Positions 18,125 to 27,189 of a stretch of DNA of 64,000 bases are shown in pieces. The DNA lies in the NCBI RefSeq assembly GCF_041912895.1, contig NZ_JAYSGI010000001.1, forward strand, positions 992,001 through 1,056,000, given 5' to 3'. Within the stretch, counting starts at the first letter, position 1; every line of letters starts with the position of its first letter. The notes under the pieces were generated by a model that searched no databases, was not told where the DNA came from, and saw only the letters and a program-made list of their open reading frames with translations. Made by a program: the position numbers and the translations under genes. The DNA comes from Pelagerythrobacter sp041912895 (lineage in GTDB: Bacteria > Pseudomonadota > Alphaproteobacteria > Sphingomonadales > Sphingomonadaceae).

Positions 18125-18364
18125 ATGAAAGTCCGCATCCACGTCAGCCTCAAGCCCGGCGTGCTCGATCCGCAGGGCCGCGCGGTGCACCACGCGCTGG
18201 AAGGCCTCGGTTTCTCGGGCGTGGAGGACGTGCGGATCGGCCGGTTGATCGAACTCGACGTCGCCGACGGCACCAGCGAGGCGCAGCTCGAGGACATGTG
18301 CCGCAAGCTGCTGGCCAACACGGTGATCGAGAACTTCCGCATCGAGAGTACGGAGGCCGCGTGA
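18125..18364 (+). CDS. purS: Phosphoribosylformylglycinamidine synthase subunit PurS
   Basis: A 79-residue protein with the family pattern KVRIHVSLKPGVLDPQGRAV at the start. PurS dimers bridge PurL and PurQ in the three-part FGAM synthase and help ammonia channelling. Its TGA overlaps the purQ ATG. purL is not in the window. Confidence 0.96.
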   Translation: MKVRIHVSLKPGVLDPQGRAVHHALEGLGFSGVEDVRIGRLIELDVADGTSEAQLEDMCRKLLANTVIENFRIESTEAA

Positions 18365-19041
18365 TGGCGTTCCGCGGCGCCGTCATCACCTTCCCCGGCT
18401 CGAACTGCGACCGCGACATGGCGGTGGCGCTGGAAAAGGTTTCGGGCGCGCCCGCGCTGCGCGTGTGGCACGGCGACGCGGACCTGCCCGACCGGCTCGA
18501 TTTCATCGCGGTTCCGGGCGGCTTCTCCTACGGCGATTACCTGCGCTGCGGCGCGATCGCCAGCCGCAGCCCGATCATGCGCGCGGTGATCGAGGCCGCC
18601 GGGCGCGGCGTGCCGGTGCTGGGCGTGTGCAACGGGTTCCAGGTGCTGACCGAAAGCGGGTTGTTGCCCGGCGCGCTGATGCGCAACGCGCAGCTCGATT
18701 TCACCTGCCGCAACGCGCCTTTGCGGGTGGAGAACAGCCAGTCGCTGTTCACTGGCGCCTACGACAGCGGCGAGAAGATCGTGCTGCCGGTGGCGCATCA
18801 CGACGGCAACTACTTCGCCGACGAAGATACGCTCGACCGGATCGAGGGCGAAGGGCGCGTCGCGTTCCGCTATCTCGATTCCGTGAACGGCTCGCGCCGC
18901 GACATCGCGGGCATCCTGAACGAGGCGGGCAACGTGCTCGGCATGATGCCCCATCCCGAACGCGCGATCGAGGCGGATCACGGCGGCAGCGACGGACGCC
19001 GGTTGTTCGAAGGTGCGGTGAAGGGCCTTGTCGCCGCCTAG
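18364..19041 (+). CDS. purQ: Phosphoribosylformylglycinamidine synthase subunit PurQ (glutaminase)
   Basis: A class I glutamine amidotransferase of 225 residues that supplies ammonia to PurL. GVCNGFQ holds the catalytic Cys89, VPGGFSYGDYLRCGAI the oxyanion region, and MPHPERA the catalytic His-x-Glu. Start chosen at the ATG that overlaps the purS stop. The 3' end overlaps convergently by four bases with the GGDEF-EAL gene. Confidence 0.97.
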   Translation: MAFRGAVITFPGSNCDRDMAVALEKVSGAPALRVWHGDADLPDRLDFIAVPGGFSYGDYLRCGAIASRSPIMRAVIEAAGRGVPVLGVCNGFQVLTESGLLPGALMRNAQLDFTCRNAPLRVENSQSLFTGAYDSGEKIVLPVAHHDGNYFADEDTLDRIEGEGRVAFRYLDSVNGSRRDIAGILNEAGNVLGMMPHPERAIEADHGGSDGRRLFEGAVKGLVAA

Positions 19042-21392
19042 GCGCTGAGGCGCTGGCTCGACCGGCGGAACAACTGTTCGACATCTTCCGCCGGCATCGG
19101 TCGGCCGAAGTGGAACCCCTGGATCTTGGTGCACCCGAGATTGCGCAGCATCTCCGCCTGTTCGGCGGTCTCGACGCCTTCCGCGGTCGTCGACATCTCG
19201 AGGCTCTGCGCCATCGCCACCACCGCACGGACGATGGCGAGGCTCTCCGCCCCGCCCTGCGCCGCCCCCTGGACGAACGTGCGGTCGACCTTGATCGTGG
19301 AGAACCTGAGCTTCCGCAGATAGCCGAGCGACGAATAGCCGGTGCCGAAATCGTCGAGCGCCACCGTGCAGCCGAGTGCCATGACCTGTTCGAGCGCGCC
19401 GCGCGCGATGTCGGCGTCGCGCAGGAAGATGCTCTCGGTAACCTCGATCTCCAGCCGCCGCGCGTCGAGCCCGCTGGCGGACAGCGCCCGCACCACGGTG
19501 CCGGCGAATTCGGGTTCGAGCAGTTGTTCGGGCGACACGTTGACCGCGATCCGCACGTGGCGCGGCCAGCGGGTGGCCTCGCGGCACGCCTGTTCGAGCA
19601 CCCAAGCGCCGATCGGCACGATCAGCCGCGTTTCCTCCGCCAGCGGAATGAACTTGCCCGGGCTGACGAAGCCGTGTTCGGCGCTGTGCCAGCGCACCAG
19701 TGCTTCGAAGCTGACGATCGTTTCGTCGTGCGCGTCGACCACCGGCTGGAAATTCAGCGCCAGTTCGCCGCGGTCGAGCGCGCGGCGCAGCGCGAACTCG
19801 AGCTTGCGCCGCTCTTCCGCCGAGGCGTGGAGGGCGGGCTCGTAGTGGAAATGGTCGCTGCCGCCCTCGTCCTTCGCGCGGTAGAGCGCGAGGTCGGCGT
19901 TGCGCATCAAGTCCTCGACCGTCTTGCCGTCACGCGGGCCGAACGCCGAGCCGACGCTGGCACCGACGTAGAGCGTGTGATGGTCGATCTCGTAAGGCTG
20001 CGACAGCCGTTCGATCACCCGGCGCGCGATGGCCTCCACGCGGCTCCTGTCCGAAGCATCGCGCACGACGATCGCGAACTCGTCGCCGCCGAGACGACCG
20101 CAGAGCGCGCTCTCGTCCATCAGATCCCTGAGGCGGCGCGACACCTGCGCGAGCAACTGGTCGCCCACCAGATGGCCGAGCGAATCGTTGACCGCCTTGA
20201 ACCGGTCGAGGTCGATCATCAGGAAGGCGCAGCGCGTGCGCCACTGGCCGGCATAGCGCAGCGCCTCGCCCAGCGCCTCGGTGAGCATGAGCCGGTTGGG
20301 CAGGCCCGTCAGCGTGTCGTAGCGCGCGAGATAGGCGATCTTCTCCGACGATTCGCGCTGCTGGGTGACGTCCGAGCCGACGCCGCGAAATCCCGCGAAC
20401 GCGCCCGCGGCGTCGTACAGCGGCGTGCCCGACAGCTCCCACCAGCGGGTCTCGTGCCCGATCGAGACCTTCACCATGAGGTTGGAGAAGCTTTCGCGCC
20501 GCTTCATCCGTTCGGCCAGATCGTGCAGGCTGGGCGGGAACTGTCCGCTGTCCCAAGCATCGCCGGCGATGAATTGCAGGAACGACTGCCCTTCCAGCTC
20601 CTCGGGCCGCTTGCCGAGCGCGAACGAGAAGCGCGGCGAGGCGCCACGGATGCGGCGCGAGGTATCGACCTGCCATAGCCAATCGGCGCCGTTTTCCTCG
20701 AATTCGCGCAGCAGGAGCGAGACGACCTCGGACTTTTCCGCGGCGTTGATTTCCGCCATCCGGGCGGTGAGATAGATGCGCGCGATCTCGATCGTGCCGT
20801 AACTCACGGCGATCAGGAAGGATGCTGTCAGTCCGAGCAATTGCCACGCCTGCTCGACCGCGAGCATTCCCATCGCGGCGACTCCGGAAACGGCGGCGAA
20901 CACCAGCGTGCCGAGCGGCGCGCCCGACGCGATCAGCGCCGAGCCCGCGACCAGCGTGCCCATCGCAACGAGGACGACGAACTTGTCGACCGGCCCGATG
21001 AACGGCGCGAATGCGAGCACCGCTATCGCCCACAGCACCCCGATCAGTCCGATCCGCAGCGCATGCGCGCGCAATTCACCCGCGTTGACGCGGCGGTTGT
21101 CGGCGTCGAGCAGGCTCGCATCGCGGCGCAGGATATAGAACACCGCGACGGCGACGAGCCCGCACCAGCCGAACAGGAGGAGATCGGGCACTTTCCCGAA
21201 ACACGTCCAAGCGACCATCGCGGCGGCGAAAACGTGCGCTGCGAGGCGGGATTTCCACGCACCCGAGACCCGCGCGAGTTGCAGCCCGCGCAAGCGATTC
21301 CATTCCGCGTCCCCTTCCCCGCGAAGCCCGAGCACGGACATCACCGAAAGACGGGACGGATCGACCCCCTGATCTGCGTGCTTCTCTGTCAC
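19038..21392 (-). CDS. Membrane PAS-GGDEF-EAL protein
   Basis: GTG start at 21392, 784 residues. About six transmembrane helices span residues 55-215, followed by a PAS domain (about 235-355, ending GFRGVGSDVTQQ), a GGDEF domain with intact RLGGDEFAIVV and a YDTLTGLPNR start, and an EAL domain with FEALVRW, NVSPEQL, EVTES, DDFGTGYSSL, IKVDRTFV, AEGVET and IQGFHF. Both catalytic sites look intact, so it may make or break cyclic-di-GMP depending on the signal. It stands alone in the operon map. The signal sensed is unknown. Confidence 0.92.
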   Translation of the reverse strand: MTEKHADQGVDPSRLSVMSVLGLRGEGDAEWNRLRGLQLARVSGAWKSRLAAHVFAAAMVAWTCFGKVPDLLLFGWCGLVAVAVFYILRRDASLLDADNRRVNAGELRAHALRIGLIGVLWAIAVLAFAPFIGPVDKFVVLVAMGTLVAGSALIASGAPLGTLVFAAVSGVAAMGMLAVEQAWQLLGLTASFLIAVSYGTIEIARIYLTARMAEINAAEKSEVVSLLLREFEENGADWLWQVDTSRRIRGASPRFSFALGKRPEELEGQSFLQFIAGDAWDSGQFPPSLHDLAERMKRRESFSNLMVKVSIGHETRWWELSGTPLYDAAGAFAGFRGVGSDVTQQRESSEKIAYLARYDTLTGLPNRLMLTEALGEALRYAGQWRTRCAFLMIDLDRFKAVNDSLGHLVGDQLLAQVSRRLRDLMDESALCGRLGGDEFAIVVRDASDRSRVEAIARRVIERLSQPYEIDHHTLYVGASVGSAFGPRDGKTVEDLMRNADLALYRAKDEGGSDHFHYEPALHASAEERRKLEFALRRALDRGELALNFQPVVDAHDETIVSFEALVRWHSAEHGFVSPGKFIPLAEETRLIVPIGAWVLEQACREATRWPRHVRIAVNVSPEQLLEPEFAGTVVRALSASGLDARRLEIEVTESIFLRDADIARGALEQVMALGCTVALDDFGTGYSSLGYLRKLRFSTIKVDRTFVQGAAQGGAESLAIVRAVVAMAQSLEMSTTAEGVETAEQAEMLRNLGCTKIQGFHFGRPMPAEDVEQLFRRSSQRLSA

Positions 21393-21467
21393 CGCGGGGC
21401 TGATAAACCCCGAAAGGTTATGGGGCAGTAAAGCGCCGCGCGCGCCCGACCACGTTGCTGCGCCGAT

Positions 21468-23291
21468 TTACTCGACGGTGACGGACTTGGCGAGATTGCG
21501 CGGCTGGTCGACGTCGGTGCCCTTCGCGACCGCGACGTGATACGCCAGAAGCTGCACCGGCACGGCATAGACCAGCGGCGCGATCAGCGGATGGACCCGC
21601 GGCATCTGGATCGTCGCCAGGCAGCCTTCGCCCGCTTCCGCCAACCCCTCCGCATCGGAGATCAGCACGATCTTGCCGCCCCTTGCGCGCACTTCCTGCA
21701 TGTTGGAGACGGTCTTCTCGAACAGCGGACCCGACGGCGCGAGGACGATCACCGGCACCGCCTCGTCGATCAGCGCTATCGGGCCGTGCTTCATCTCGCC
21801 CGAGGCATAGCCTTCGGCATGGATGTAACTGATTTCCTTGAGCTTGAGCGCCCCTTCGAGCGCCAGCGGATAATCCGGCCCGCGCCCGAGGTAGAGCACG
21901 TCGCGCGCCGGAGCGATGAGGTGCGCCATCCCGGCGATATCCTCGTCGTGGTCGAGCGCGGCGTTGAGCGCGGCGGGCGCTTCGAGCAGGTGGCGCACCA
22001 CCTCCTGCTCCTCGGCGCGATCCATCCGGCCCTTCTTCACCGCCAGATGCGCGGCGAGCGCGGCGAGCACGGCGAGCTGGCAGGTGAAGGCCTTGGTGCT
22101 GGCGACGCCGATTTCCGGCCCCGCATGGGTGGGCAGCAGCAGGTCCGCCTCGCGCGCCATCGAACTGGTCGGCACGTTGACCACCACGCCGATCGTCTGC
22201 CCCGCCGCCTTGCAGTGGCGCAGCGCGGCGAGCGTGTCGGCGGTCTCGCCGCTCTGGCTGATGAACAGCGACAGCCCGCCCTCCTCGAGCACGGGATCGC
22301 GATAGCGGAACTCGCTCGCGACATCGAGGTCCACCGGCACGCGCGCAAACGTCTCGAACCAGTATTTCGCCACCATCGCGGCGTAGAACGATGTGCCGCA
22401 GGCGACGATCGTAACCCGGTTCACCGCCGAAAGATCGAAATCGATCTGCGGCAGCGCCACCGTGTTGTCGACCTGATGAATGTAGCTCTTGAGCGTCTGC
22501 GCGACGACGGTGGGCTGCTCGAAAATCTCCTTCTGCATGAAGTGGCGGTAATTGCCCTTCTCGACCGCCGCGGCAGAGGCGCCCGAGGTCGTCACTTCGC
22601 GCTCGGCCGCTTCGTTCGCCGCATCGTAGACCTGCGCGCCCTCGCGCGTGACGACCACCCAGTCGCCCTCCTCGAGGTAGGCGATCTTCTGCGTCAGCGG
22701 CGCAAGCGCCAGCGCGTCGGAGCCGAGGTAGGTTTCGCCCTCGCCGTAGCCGACCACCAGCGGCGAGCCGAGGCGCGCGCCGATCAGCATGTCGGGATGG
22801 TCGCGGAAGGCGATCGCCAGTGCGAACGCGCCGCGCAGCCGGGGCAGCACCGTCTTCACCGCACCCTCGGGCGAAGCGCCGTTCTCGATCTCGCGCGAGA
22901 TTAGGTGCGCCACGACTTCGCTGTCGGTTTCGCTTTCGAGCGTCCGGCCATCAGCGAGCAGTTCGTCGCGCAGCGGCTTGAAGTTCTCGATGATCCCGTT
23001 GTGGACCAGCGCGACGTGATCGGTGGCGTGCGGGTGGGCGTTGTTCGCGGTGGGTGCACCGTGAGTCGCCCAGCGGGTGTGCGCGATGCCGACCGTGCCG
23101 GGCGCGGGATGGTGGGCAAGTTCCGCGACCAGATTGGCCAGCTTGCCTTCCGCCCGGCGGCGAACGAGCTTGCCGCCGTCGATCGTGCAGACCCCGGCGC
23201 TGTCGTAGCCGCGATATTCCATCCGCCGAAGCCCGTCGACCAGCCGGTCCGCGACGGGGCCATTGCCGACGATGCCGATGATTCCGCACAT
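21468..23291 (-). CDS. glmS: Glutamine-fructose-6-phosphate aminotransferase (isomerizing)
   Basis: 607 residues, normal for GlmS. Makes glucosamine-6-phosphate for peptidoglycan and LPS. Cys2 (MCGIIGIVG) is the glutaminase nucleophile; the two SIS domains carry CGTSFYAA, SQSGETADT and the C-terminal AKSVTVE. Its start codon lies five bases after the stop of the vapC-like toxin gene, and the likely ribosome site GAAGGA is inside the last codons of that toxin gene. glmS therefore seems to be read at least partly from the toxin-antitoxin promoter. Confidence 0.97.
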   Translation of the reverse strand: MCGIIGIVGNGPVADRLVDGLRRMEYRGYDSAGVCTIDGGKLVRRRAEGKLANLVAELAHHPAPGTVGIAHTRWATHGAPTANNAHPHATDHVALVHNGIIENFKPLRDELLADGRTLESETDSEVVAHLISREIENGASPEGAVKTVLPRLRGAFALAIAFRDHPDMLIGARLGSPLVVGYGEGETYLGSDALALAPLTQKIAYLEEGDWVVVTREGAQVYDAANEAAEREVTTSGASAAAVEKGNYRHFMQKEIFEQPTVVAQTLKSYIHQVDNTVALPQIDFDLSAVNRVTIVACGTSFYAAMVAKYWFETFARVPVDLDVASEFRYRDPVLEEGGLSLFISQSGETADTLAALRHCKAAGQTIGVVVNVPTSSMAREADLLLPTHAGPEIGVASTKAFTCQLAVLAALAAHLAVKKGRMDRAEEQEVVRHLLEAPAALNAALDHDEDIAGMAHLIAPARDVLYLGRGPDYPLALEGALKLKEISYIHAEGYASGEMKHGPIALIDEAVPVIVLAPSGPLFEKTVSNMQEVRARGGKIVLISDAEGLAEAGEGCLATIQMPRVHPLIAPLVYAVPVQLLAYHVAVAKGTDVDQPRNLAKSVTVE

Positions 23292-23296
23292 TGAAC

Positions 23297-23671
23297 TCAG
23301 TTCCTTCGCAGATGATAGGGCACGCGAATTCCGGGCATGTTGGCCGGGAAGTCCTGCGTGTTGCGGGTGACCAGAATTGCGCCGTTAACCTGCGCCGTGG
23401 CCAGGATAAAGGCATCCATGAGATTCATTTTCGCCCGGCGCCGGATGTCGGCGGCGGCAGCGGCGATCCGCGCGTCGATTTCCACGACTTCGAATGGCGC
23501 GATGATCTGCTGGAGGGTTTCGCGCTGCTCGATCGGTTCGGCGGCGAGAAGTTCGGCCCAGACCACGCGACTGATGCGGTGGCGGTTGTATCGGCCCAGT
23601 TCGGCACTGGCGGCGGGGATATCGCGCAGCCAGTCGATCAGGATGTTGCTGTCGAAGAAGGGGTCGGACAC
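23297..23671 (-). CDS. PIN-domain toxin, VapC family
   Basis: A 124-residue PIN-domain ribonuclease. The acidic metal-binding residues are visible: FFDSNILIDWL (first Asp), VWAELLAAEP (Glu), NLMDAFILATAQ (Asp) and LVTRNTQDF (fourth position). Such toxins cleave tRNA or rRNA when released from their antitoxin. The start lies three bases after the antitoxin stop, the classic vapBC layout. Confidence 0.9.
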   Translation of the reverse strand: MSDPFFDSNILIDWLRDIPAASAELGRYNRHRISRVVWAELLAAEPIEQRETLQQIIAPFEVVEIDARIAAAAADIRRRAKMNLMDAFILATAQVNGAILVTRNTQDFPANMPGIRVPYHLRRN

Positions 23672-23674
23672 GCG

Positions 23675-23920
23675 TCAGAGGTTTTCGTAGGCGGTTCGAT
23701 CTTCCCGCAAGGCGCGCTGATAATCGATGGCATCGCCGATATCGTCGCGATCCTTCCAGAACCCGGCGCCGCGCGCGATCCAGCTCTTCGTGTCGGCATT
23801 GTGCAGGAGATATATCTTAACCGCATCGCGAATGAGCGCTGCCCGCGAACTCTTCCGCCGAAGTGCAAAAGCATCGAGTTTTTCGACATCGTCGTCGGGA
23901 ATGTCGGTGAGGATTCGCAT
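23675..23920 (-). CDS. Ribbon-helix-helix antitoxin, partner of the VapC toxin
   Basis: An 81-residue protein whose first 45 residues fit a CopG-type ribbon-helix-helix DNA-binding fold (RILTDIPDDDVEKLDAFALR, then RAALIRDAVKIYL). The C-terminal part is predicted to wrap the toxin. AGGA lies seven bases before the ATG. It should repress its own operon through the large palindrome that begins two bases upstream of the start codon. Confidence 0.88.
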   Translation of the reverse strand: MRILTDIPDDDVEKLDAFALRRKSSRAALIRDAVKIYLLHNADTKSWIARGAGFWKDRDDIGDAIDYQRALREDRTAYENL

Positions 23921-23921
23921 G

Positions 23922-23952
23922 ATGATATCCTGATATCATATCAGTATATCAT
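23922..23952 (-). promoter_or_regulatory. 31-base near-perfect palindrome, operator of the toxin-antitoxin operon
   Basis: Two 15-base arms flank a single central base; they match as inverted repeats except at one position pair (8 and 24). Each arm contains a GATATC-like half site, and the region is very AT-rich for this genome. It covers the antitoxin ribosome site (AGGA) and ends one base from the start codon. This is the expected arrangement for autoregulation by a ribbon-helix-helix dimer or tetramer. No matching palindrome was noticed elsewhere in the window. Confidence 0.85.
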
Positions 23953-24075
23953 GTCAATCGAGCCGGAATGCTCCGCAATCGAGATGATCAAGCACACTTC
24001 GCCGCCACGTTCTCCCAACGCCTCGAATAATCAGGGTTAAGGTTAAATTAGCACCGCTCATTTAGCGAGTATGCA

Positions 24076-25200
24076 TTGGGGTGCGGGGGACTTGTAGTGT
24101 TGAGGCATAGCGAGCAGAGCGGCAGCGTTGCGATCGCGATACCCCCCTCAGTTTCCGCGACCCGGGTATTGCGGACTGTCGTCCTGCGCGACGACGCGTG
24201 CATCTTCGCACTGGCGGTTGCGATCATCTTATTGACCCTCCAGTTCATCGCGGCTGCCGGGTTGGGATGGCCGAGCAGCGATTGGTTCGTCATCAACACC
24301 AGATTCTATCTCGTTCTGAGCGCGGCGGTTATCATCGCCGAAGCAGTCGTTCGCCTGGCGATCGTGCGCCCTGTCAGCCCGTTTCGCTATCTGTCCTCGC
24401 CGCCTGTGATCCAGATCGCGGCCCGGCGGACGTCCGCGCTCCTCCCGATCGCGGCGGTCGGCCTCTTCATGCCTGCGTTCTCGGCGATGAAGAGCAGCAT
24501 CGGGCGGATAAATCCGTTCGCCTGGGACGAGACCTTCATCGCTCTCGACCAGGCCATTCACGGCACGGACCCGTGGCGGCTGCTCCAGCCAATCATGGGC
24601 CACCCGATCGTCAGCCTGATCGCTTCCAACCTCTATCATCTGTGGTTCGCGCTGATCTATCTGGGCCCGATCGTTTTCGCATTCTACGTGCGCGAGCGCC
24701 GGCTGCGCCTGACGTTCTTCATCGGTTACTTCGCGACCTGGACCGTCGTGGGAATGGTGTTCGCCACGCTGCTGTCTTCCGTCGGGCCGTGCTTCGTCGG
24801 TCCGATCCTAGGCAATCAGCACTTTGCAGAGCAGATGGCGTATTTGCACGAAGCGGACCGGATTTATCCGCTGGCAGTGCTCGACGTGCAGCAACTGCTG
24901 CTCGACTGGCACCGCTCGGCGGAGGGCGGATTCGGGCGCGGCATCACCGCCATGCCGTCGATGCACGTCGCGCTTTGCTGGCTCTATGTATTGGCCACAT
25001 GGCGCATCGACCGGCGGATCGGACTGGCTTTCTTCGCCTTCTTCGTGGCGATCCAACTATCGTCCGTGCATCTCGCCTATCATTACGCCGTCGACGGTTA
25101 TCTCTCGGTCCTGCTGGTGACGGCGATCTGGTTCGCCTGCGGCAAAGTCGCTGCTGCGGTCGGAAGCCCGGCCAGCAATCTCGGGAACCCTCGGCGATAG
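24076..25200 (+). CDS. PAP2_3-type integral membrane phosphatase/transferase
   Basis: A polytopic membrane protein of up to 374 residues. The phosphatase motifs are ITAMPSMHVA (about residue 298) and HLAYHYAVDGY (about residue 340), the pattern of the PAP2_3 group that includes inositol-phosphorylceramide synthases and related lipid head-group transferases. Around seven membrane helices can be seen. The start is uncertain: TTG 24076 is used here, but GTG 24097 or TTG 24100 are possible and none has a good ribosome site. Members of this order make sphingolipids, so a lipid substrate is plausible, but this is inference. Confidence 0.75.
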   Translation: MGCGGLVVLRHSEQSGSVAIAIPPSVSATRVLRTVVLRDDACIFALAVAIILLTLQFIAAAGLGWPSSDWFVINTRFYLVLSAAVIIAEAVVRLAIVRPVSPFRYLSSPPVIQIAARRTSALLPIAAVGLFMPAFSAMKSSIGRINPFAWDETFIALDQAIHGTDPWRLLQPIMGHPIVSLIASNLYHLWFALIYLGPIVFAFYVRERRLRLTFFIGYFATWTVVGMVFATLLSSVGPCFVGPILGNQHFAEQMAYLHEADRIYPLAVLDVQQLLLDWHRSAEGGFGRGITAMPSMHVALCWLYVLATWRIDRRIGLAFFAFFVAIQLSSVHLAYHYAVDGYLSVLLVTAIWFACGKVAAAVGSPASNLGNPRR

Positions 25201-25315
25201 CGCCGCGCTTTCAGAGTTTCTCAATGTTTCCGCCCTATTTACCACCTTTCTAACGTGCCGGTCCGCTATCGCGGAGAAATGCCGGGCAAACCGACGAACA
25301 ACTGGGGGTCGTCAG

Positions 25316-26833
25316 ATGAGCGCATTTGGACGGAAGAACGGGCCCGGCGGTATGGCGCCCGGCGCGCGTCCCTCGTTCGGTGTCGCGCGCCCGATGCAGG
25401 GCGGTGACGCGGCGCAGCGCTCGCCCGAGCCGGGCGGCGATCAGTTTCCTCCGCTTCCGGGCGAAGGCGCCCCCTCGCAAGGCGATCCGGGCCAGCCGAA
25501 CAAGGCCGACGCGCTGACGCGCCTGGCCGACCGCGCCAACGCGATCCACCAGCAGGCCGAGATCGGCGGGTTCGAGGCCAGCGTCCACAAGATCAAGGAG
25601 CAGGTGCTTCCCCGCTTGCTCGAGCGCGTCGACCCCGAAGCCGCGGCGACGCTGACCAAGGACGAGCTGTCCGAGGAATTCCGCCCGATCATCATGGAGG
25701 TGCTGGCCGAGCTCAAGGTCACGCTCAACCGGCGCGAACAGTTCGCGCTGGAAAAGGTGCTGATCGACGAACTGCTCGGCTTCGGGCCGCTCGAGGAACT
25801 GCTCAACGATCCCGACATCTCCGACATCATGGTCAACGGGCCCGACCAGACTTACGTCGAGCGCAAGGGCAAGCTGCAGGTCGCCAATATCCGCTTCCGC
25901 GACGAACAGCACCTGTTCCAGATCGCCCAACGGATCGTGAACCAGGTCGGCCGCCGCGTCGACCAAACCACCCCGCTCGCCGACGCCCGCCTGAAGGACG
26001 GCAGCCGCGTCAACGTGATCGTGCCGCCGTTGTCGCTGCGCGGCACGGCGATCTCGATCCGCAAGTTCTCCGAGAAGCCGATCACGATCGACATGCTCAA
26101 GGACTTCGGCTCGATGAGCGACAAGATGGCCACTGCGCTCAAGATCGCGGGTGCGTGCCGGATGAACGTCGTCATCTCGGGCGGCACCGGTTCGGGCAAG
26201 ACGACGATGCTCAACGCCCTGTCGAAGATGATCGACCCGGGCGAGCGCGTGCTGACCATCGAAGACGCGGCCGAGCTTCGCCTGCAGCAGCCGCACTGGC
26301 TGCCGCTCGAAACGCGTCCGCCGAACCTTGAGGGGCAAGGCGCGATCACCATCGGCGATCTCGTCAAAAACGCGCTGCGCATGCGGCCGGACCGCATCAT
26401 CCTGGGCGAAATTCGTGGCGCGGAGTGTTTCGACCTGCTCGCGGCGATGAACACCGGCCACGACGGCTCGATGTGCACGCTGCACGCCAACTCCCCGCGC
26501 GAGTGCCTCGGCCGTATGGAAAACATGATCCTGATGGGCGACATCAAGATCCCGAAGGAAGCCATCAGCCGGCAGATCGCCGAATCGGTCGATCTGATCG
26601 TGCAGGTGAAGCGCCTGCGCGACGGTTCGCGCCGCACGACCAACGTTACCGAAGTAATTGGGATGGAAGGCGACGTGATCGTCACCCAGGAACTGTTCAA
26701 GTTCGAGTATCTCGAGGAAACCGAAGACGGCAAGATCCTCGGCGAGTTCCGCAGCTCGGGCCTGCGCCCCTACACGCTGGAAAAGGCGCGCCAGTTCGGC
26801 TTCGATCAGGCCTATCTAGAAGCCTGCCTCTAA
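25316..26833 (+). CDS. cpaF: CpaF-family secretion ATPase
   Basis: 505 residues: a disordered Gly/Pro-rich first 70 residues, then a three-helix N-terminal domain and the type II/IV secretion ATPase core. Walker A is SGGTGSGKTTMLNAL, Walker B is RIILGEIRGAE, and the catalytic Glu/His boxes follow (NTGHDGSMCTLHANSPRE). In Tad systems CpaF powers Flp pilus assembly with CpaB-E and TadB/C. None of those partners is adjacent here, so the gene is an orphan within this window. It converges with a small membrane-protein gene (4-base overlap). Confidence 0.93.
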   Translation: MSAFGRKNGPGGMAPGARPSFGVARPMQGGDAAQRSPEPGGDQFPPLPGEGAPSQGDPGQPNKADALTRLADRANAIHQQAEIGGFEASVHKIKEQVLPRLLERVDPEAAATLTKDELSEEFRPIIMEVLAELKVTLNRREQFALEKVLIDELLGFGPLEELLNDPDISDIMVNGPDQTYVERKGKLQVANIRFRDEQHLFQIAQRIVNQVGRRVDQTTPLADARLKDGSRVNVIVPPLSLRGTAISIRKFSEKPITIDMLKDFGSMSDKMATALKIAGACRMNVVISGGTGSGKTTMLNALSKMIDPGERVLTIEDAAELRLQQPHWLPLETRPPNLEGQGAITIGDLVKNALRMRPDRIILGEIRGAECFDLLAAMNTGHDGSMCTLHANSPRECLGRMENMILMGDIKIPKEAISRQIAESVDLIVQVKRLRDGSRRTTNVTEVIGMEGDVIVTQELFKFEYLEETEDGKILGEFRSSGLRPYTLEKARQFGFDQAYLEACL

Positions 26834-27093
26834 CCGGTCAGCACGCCCTTCACCGCGAGCATGATGAGGCCGCAGCCGACGATGGCGGTGGTCAGGAAGA
26901 TCGGGCGCCACGGCACCCAGCCGATGCCGTCGATCCGCGCCCGCTTCATCCGCCGGGTCTCGCCGATCATGGCGATCAGCGACACCGCTACCAGCAGCAA
27001 GCCCCAGAGCCCCGCGATCTCGGCCTCGCTGGCGAAGGTGATGAAGTGGTGGATGCCCATCGCGCGGGCGATATGGGTGCCTTTCCGCAACAC
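26830..27093 (-). CDS. Small two-helix membrane protein of unknown function
   Basis: GTG start at 27093 gives 87 residues with two clear transmembrane helices (IAGLWGLLLVAVSLIAMIG and IFLTTAIVGCGLIMLAV), joined by a basic loop (RRMKRARID). No family recognised. Codon use and membrane pattern look genuine, and the stop overlaps cpaF convergently. A later ATG at 27060 is an alternative start. Confidence 0.6.
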   Translation of the reverse strand: MLRKGTHIARAMGIHHFITFASEAEIAGLWGLLLVAVSLIAMIGETRRMKRARIDGIGWVPWRPIFLTTAIVGCGLIMLAVKGVLTG

Positions 27094-27117
27094 GGCAAGC
27101 GCATGCGACAGACCGCA

Positions 27118-27142
27118 GGAACCGCGGATGCACGGATGCGTT
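27118..27142 (+). promoter_or_regulatory. EcfG-type general stress promoter before entericidin copy 2
   Basis: GGAAC at 27118-27122, a 16-base spacer and CGTT at 27139-27142 match exactly the alphaproteobacterial general stress sigma (EcfG) promoter pattern. The start codon of the entericidin gene is 48 bases downstream, a normal distance. Confidence 0.75.
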
Positions 27143-27189
27143 TCACCCCCGTCCGCTCGTTACGAGCAGGGGAAAAGGGAAAAGACACC

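Noticed and set aside
23289..25200. Toxin-antitoxin pair plus PAP2 gene as a mobile island.
   Set aside because: No integrase, transposase, direct repeats or tRNA end flank the region.
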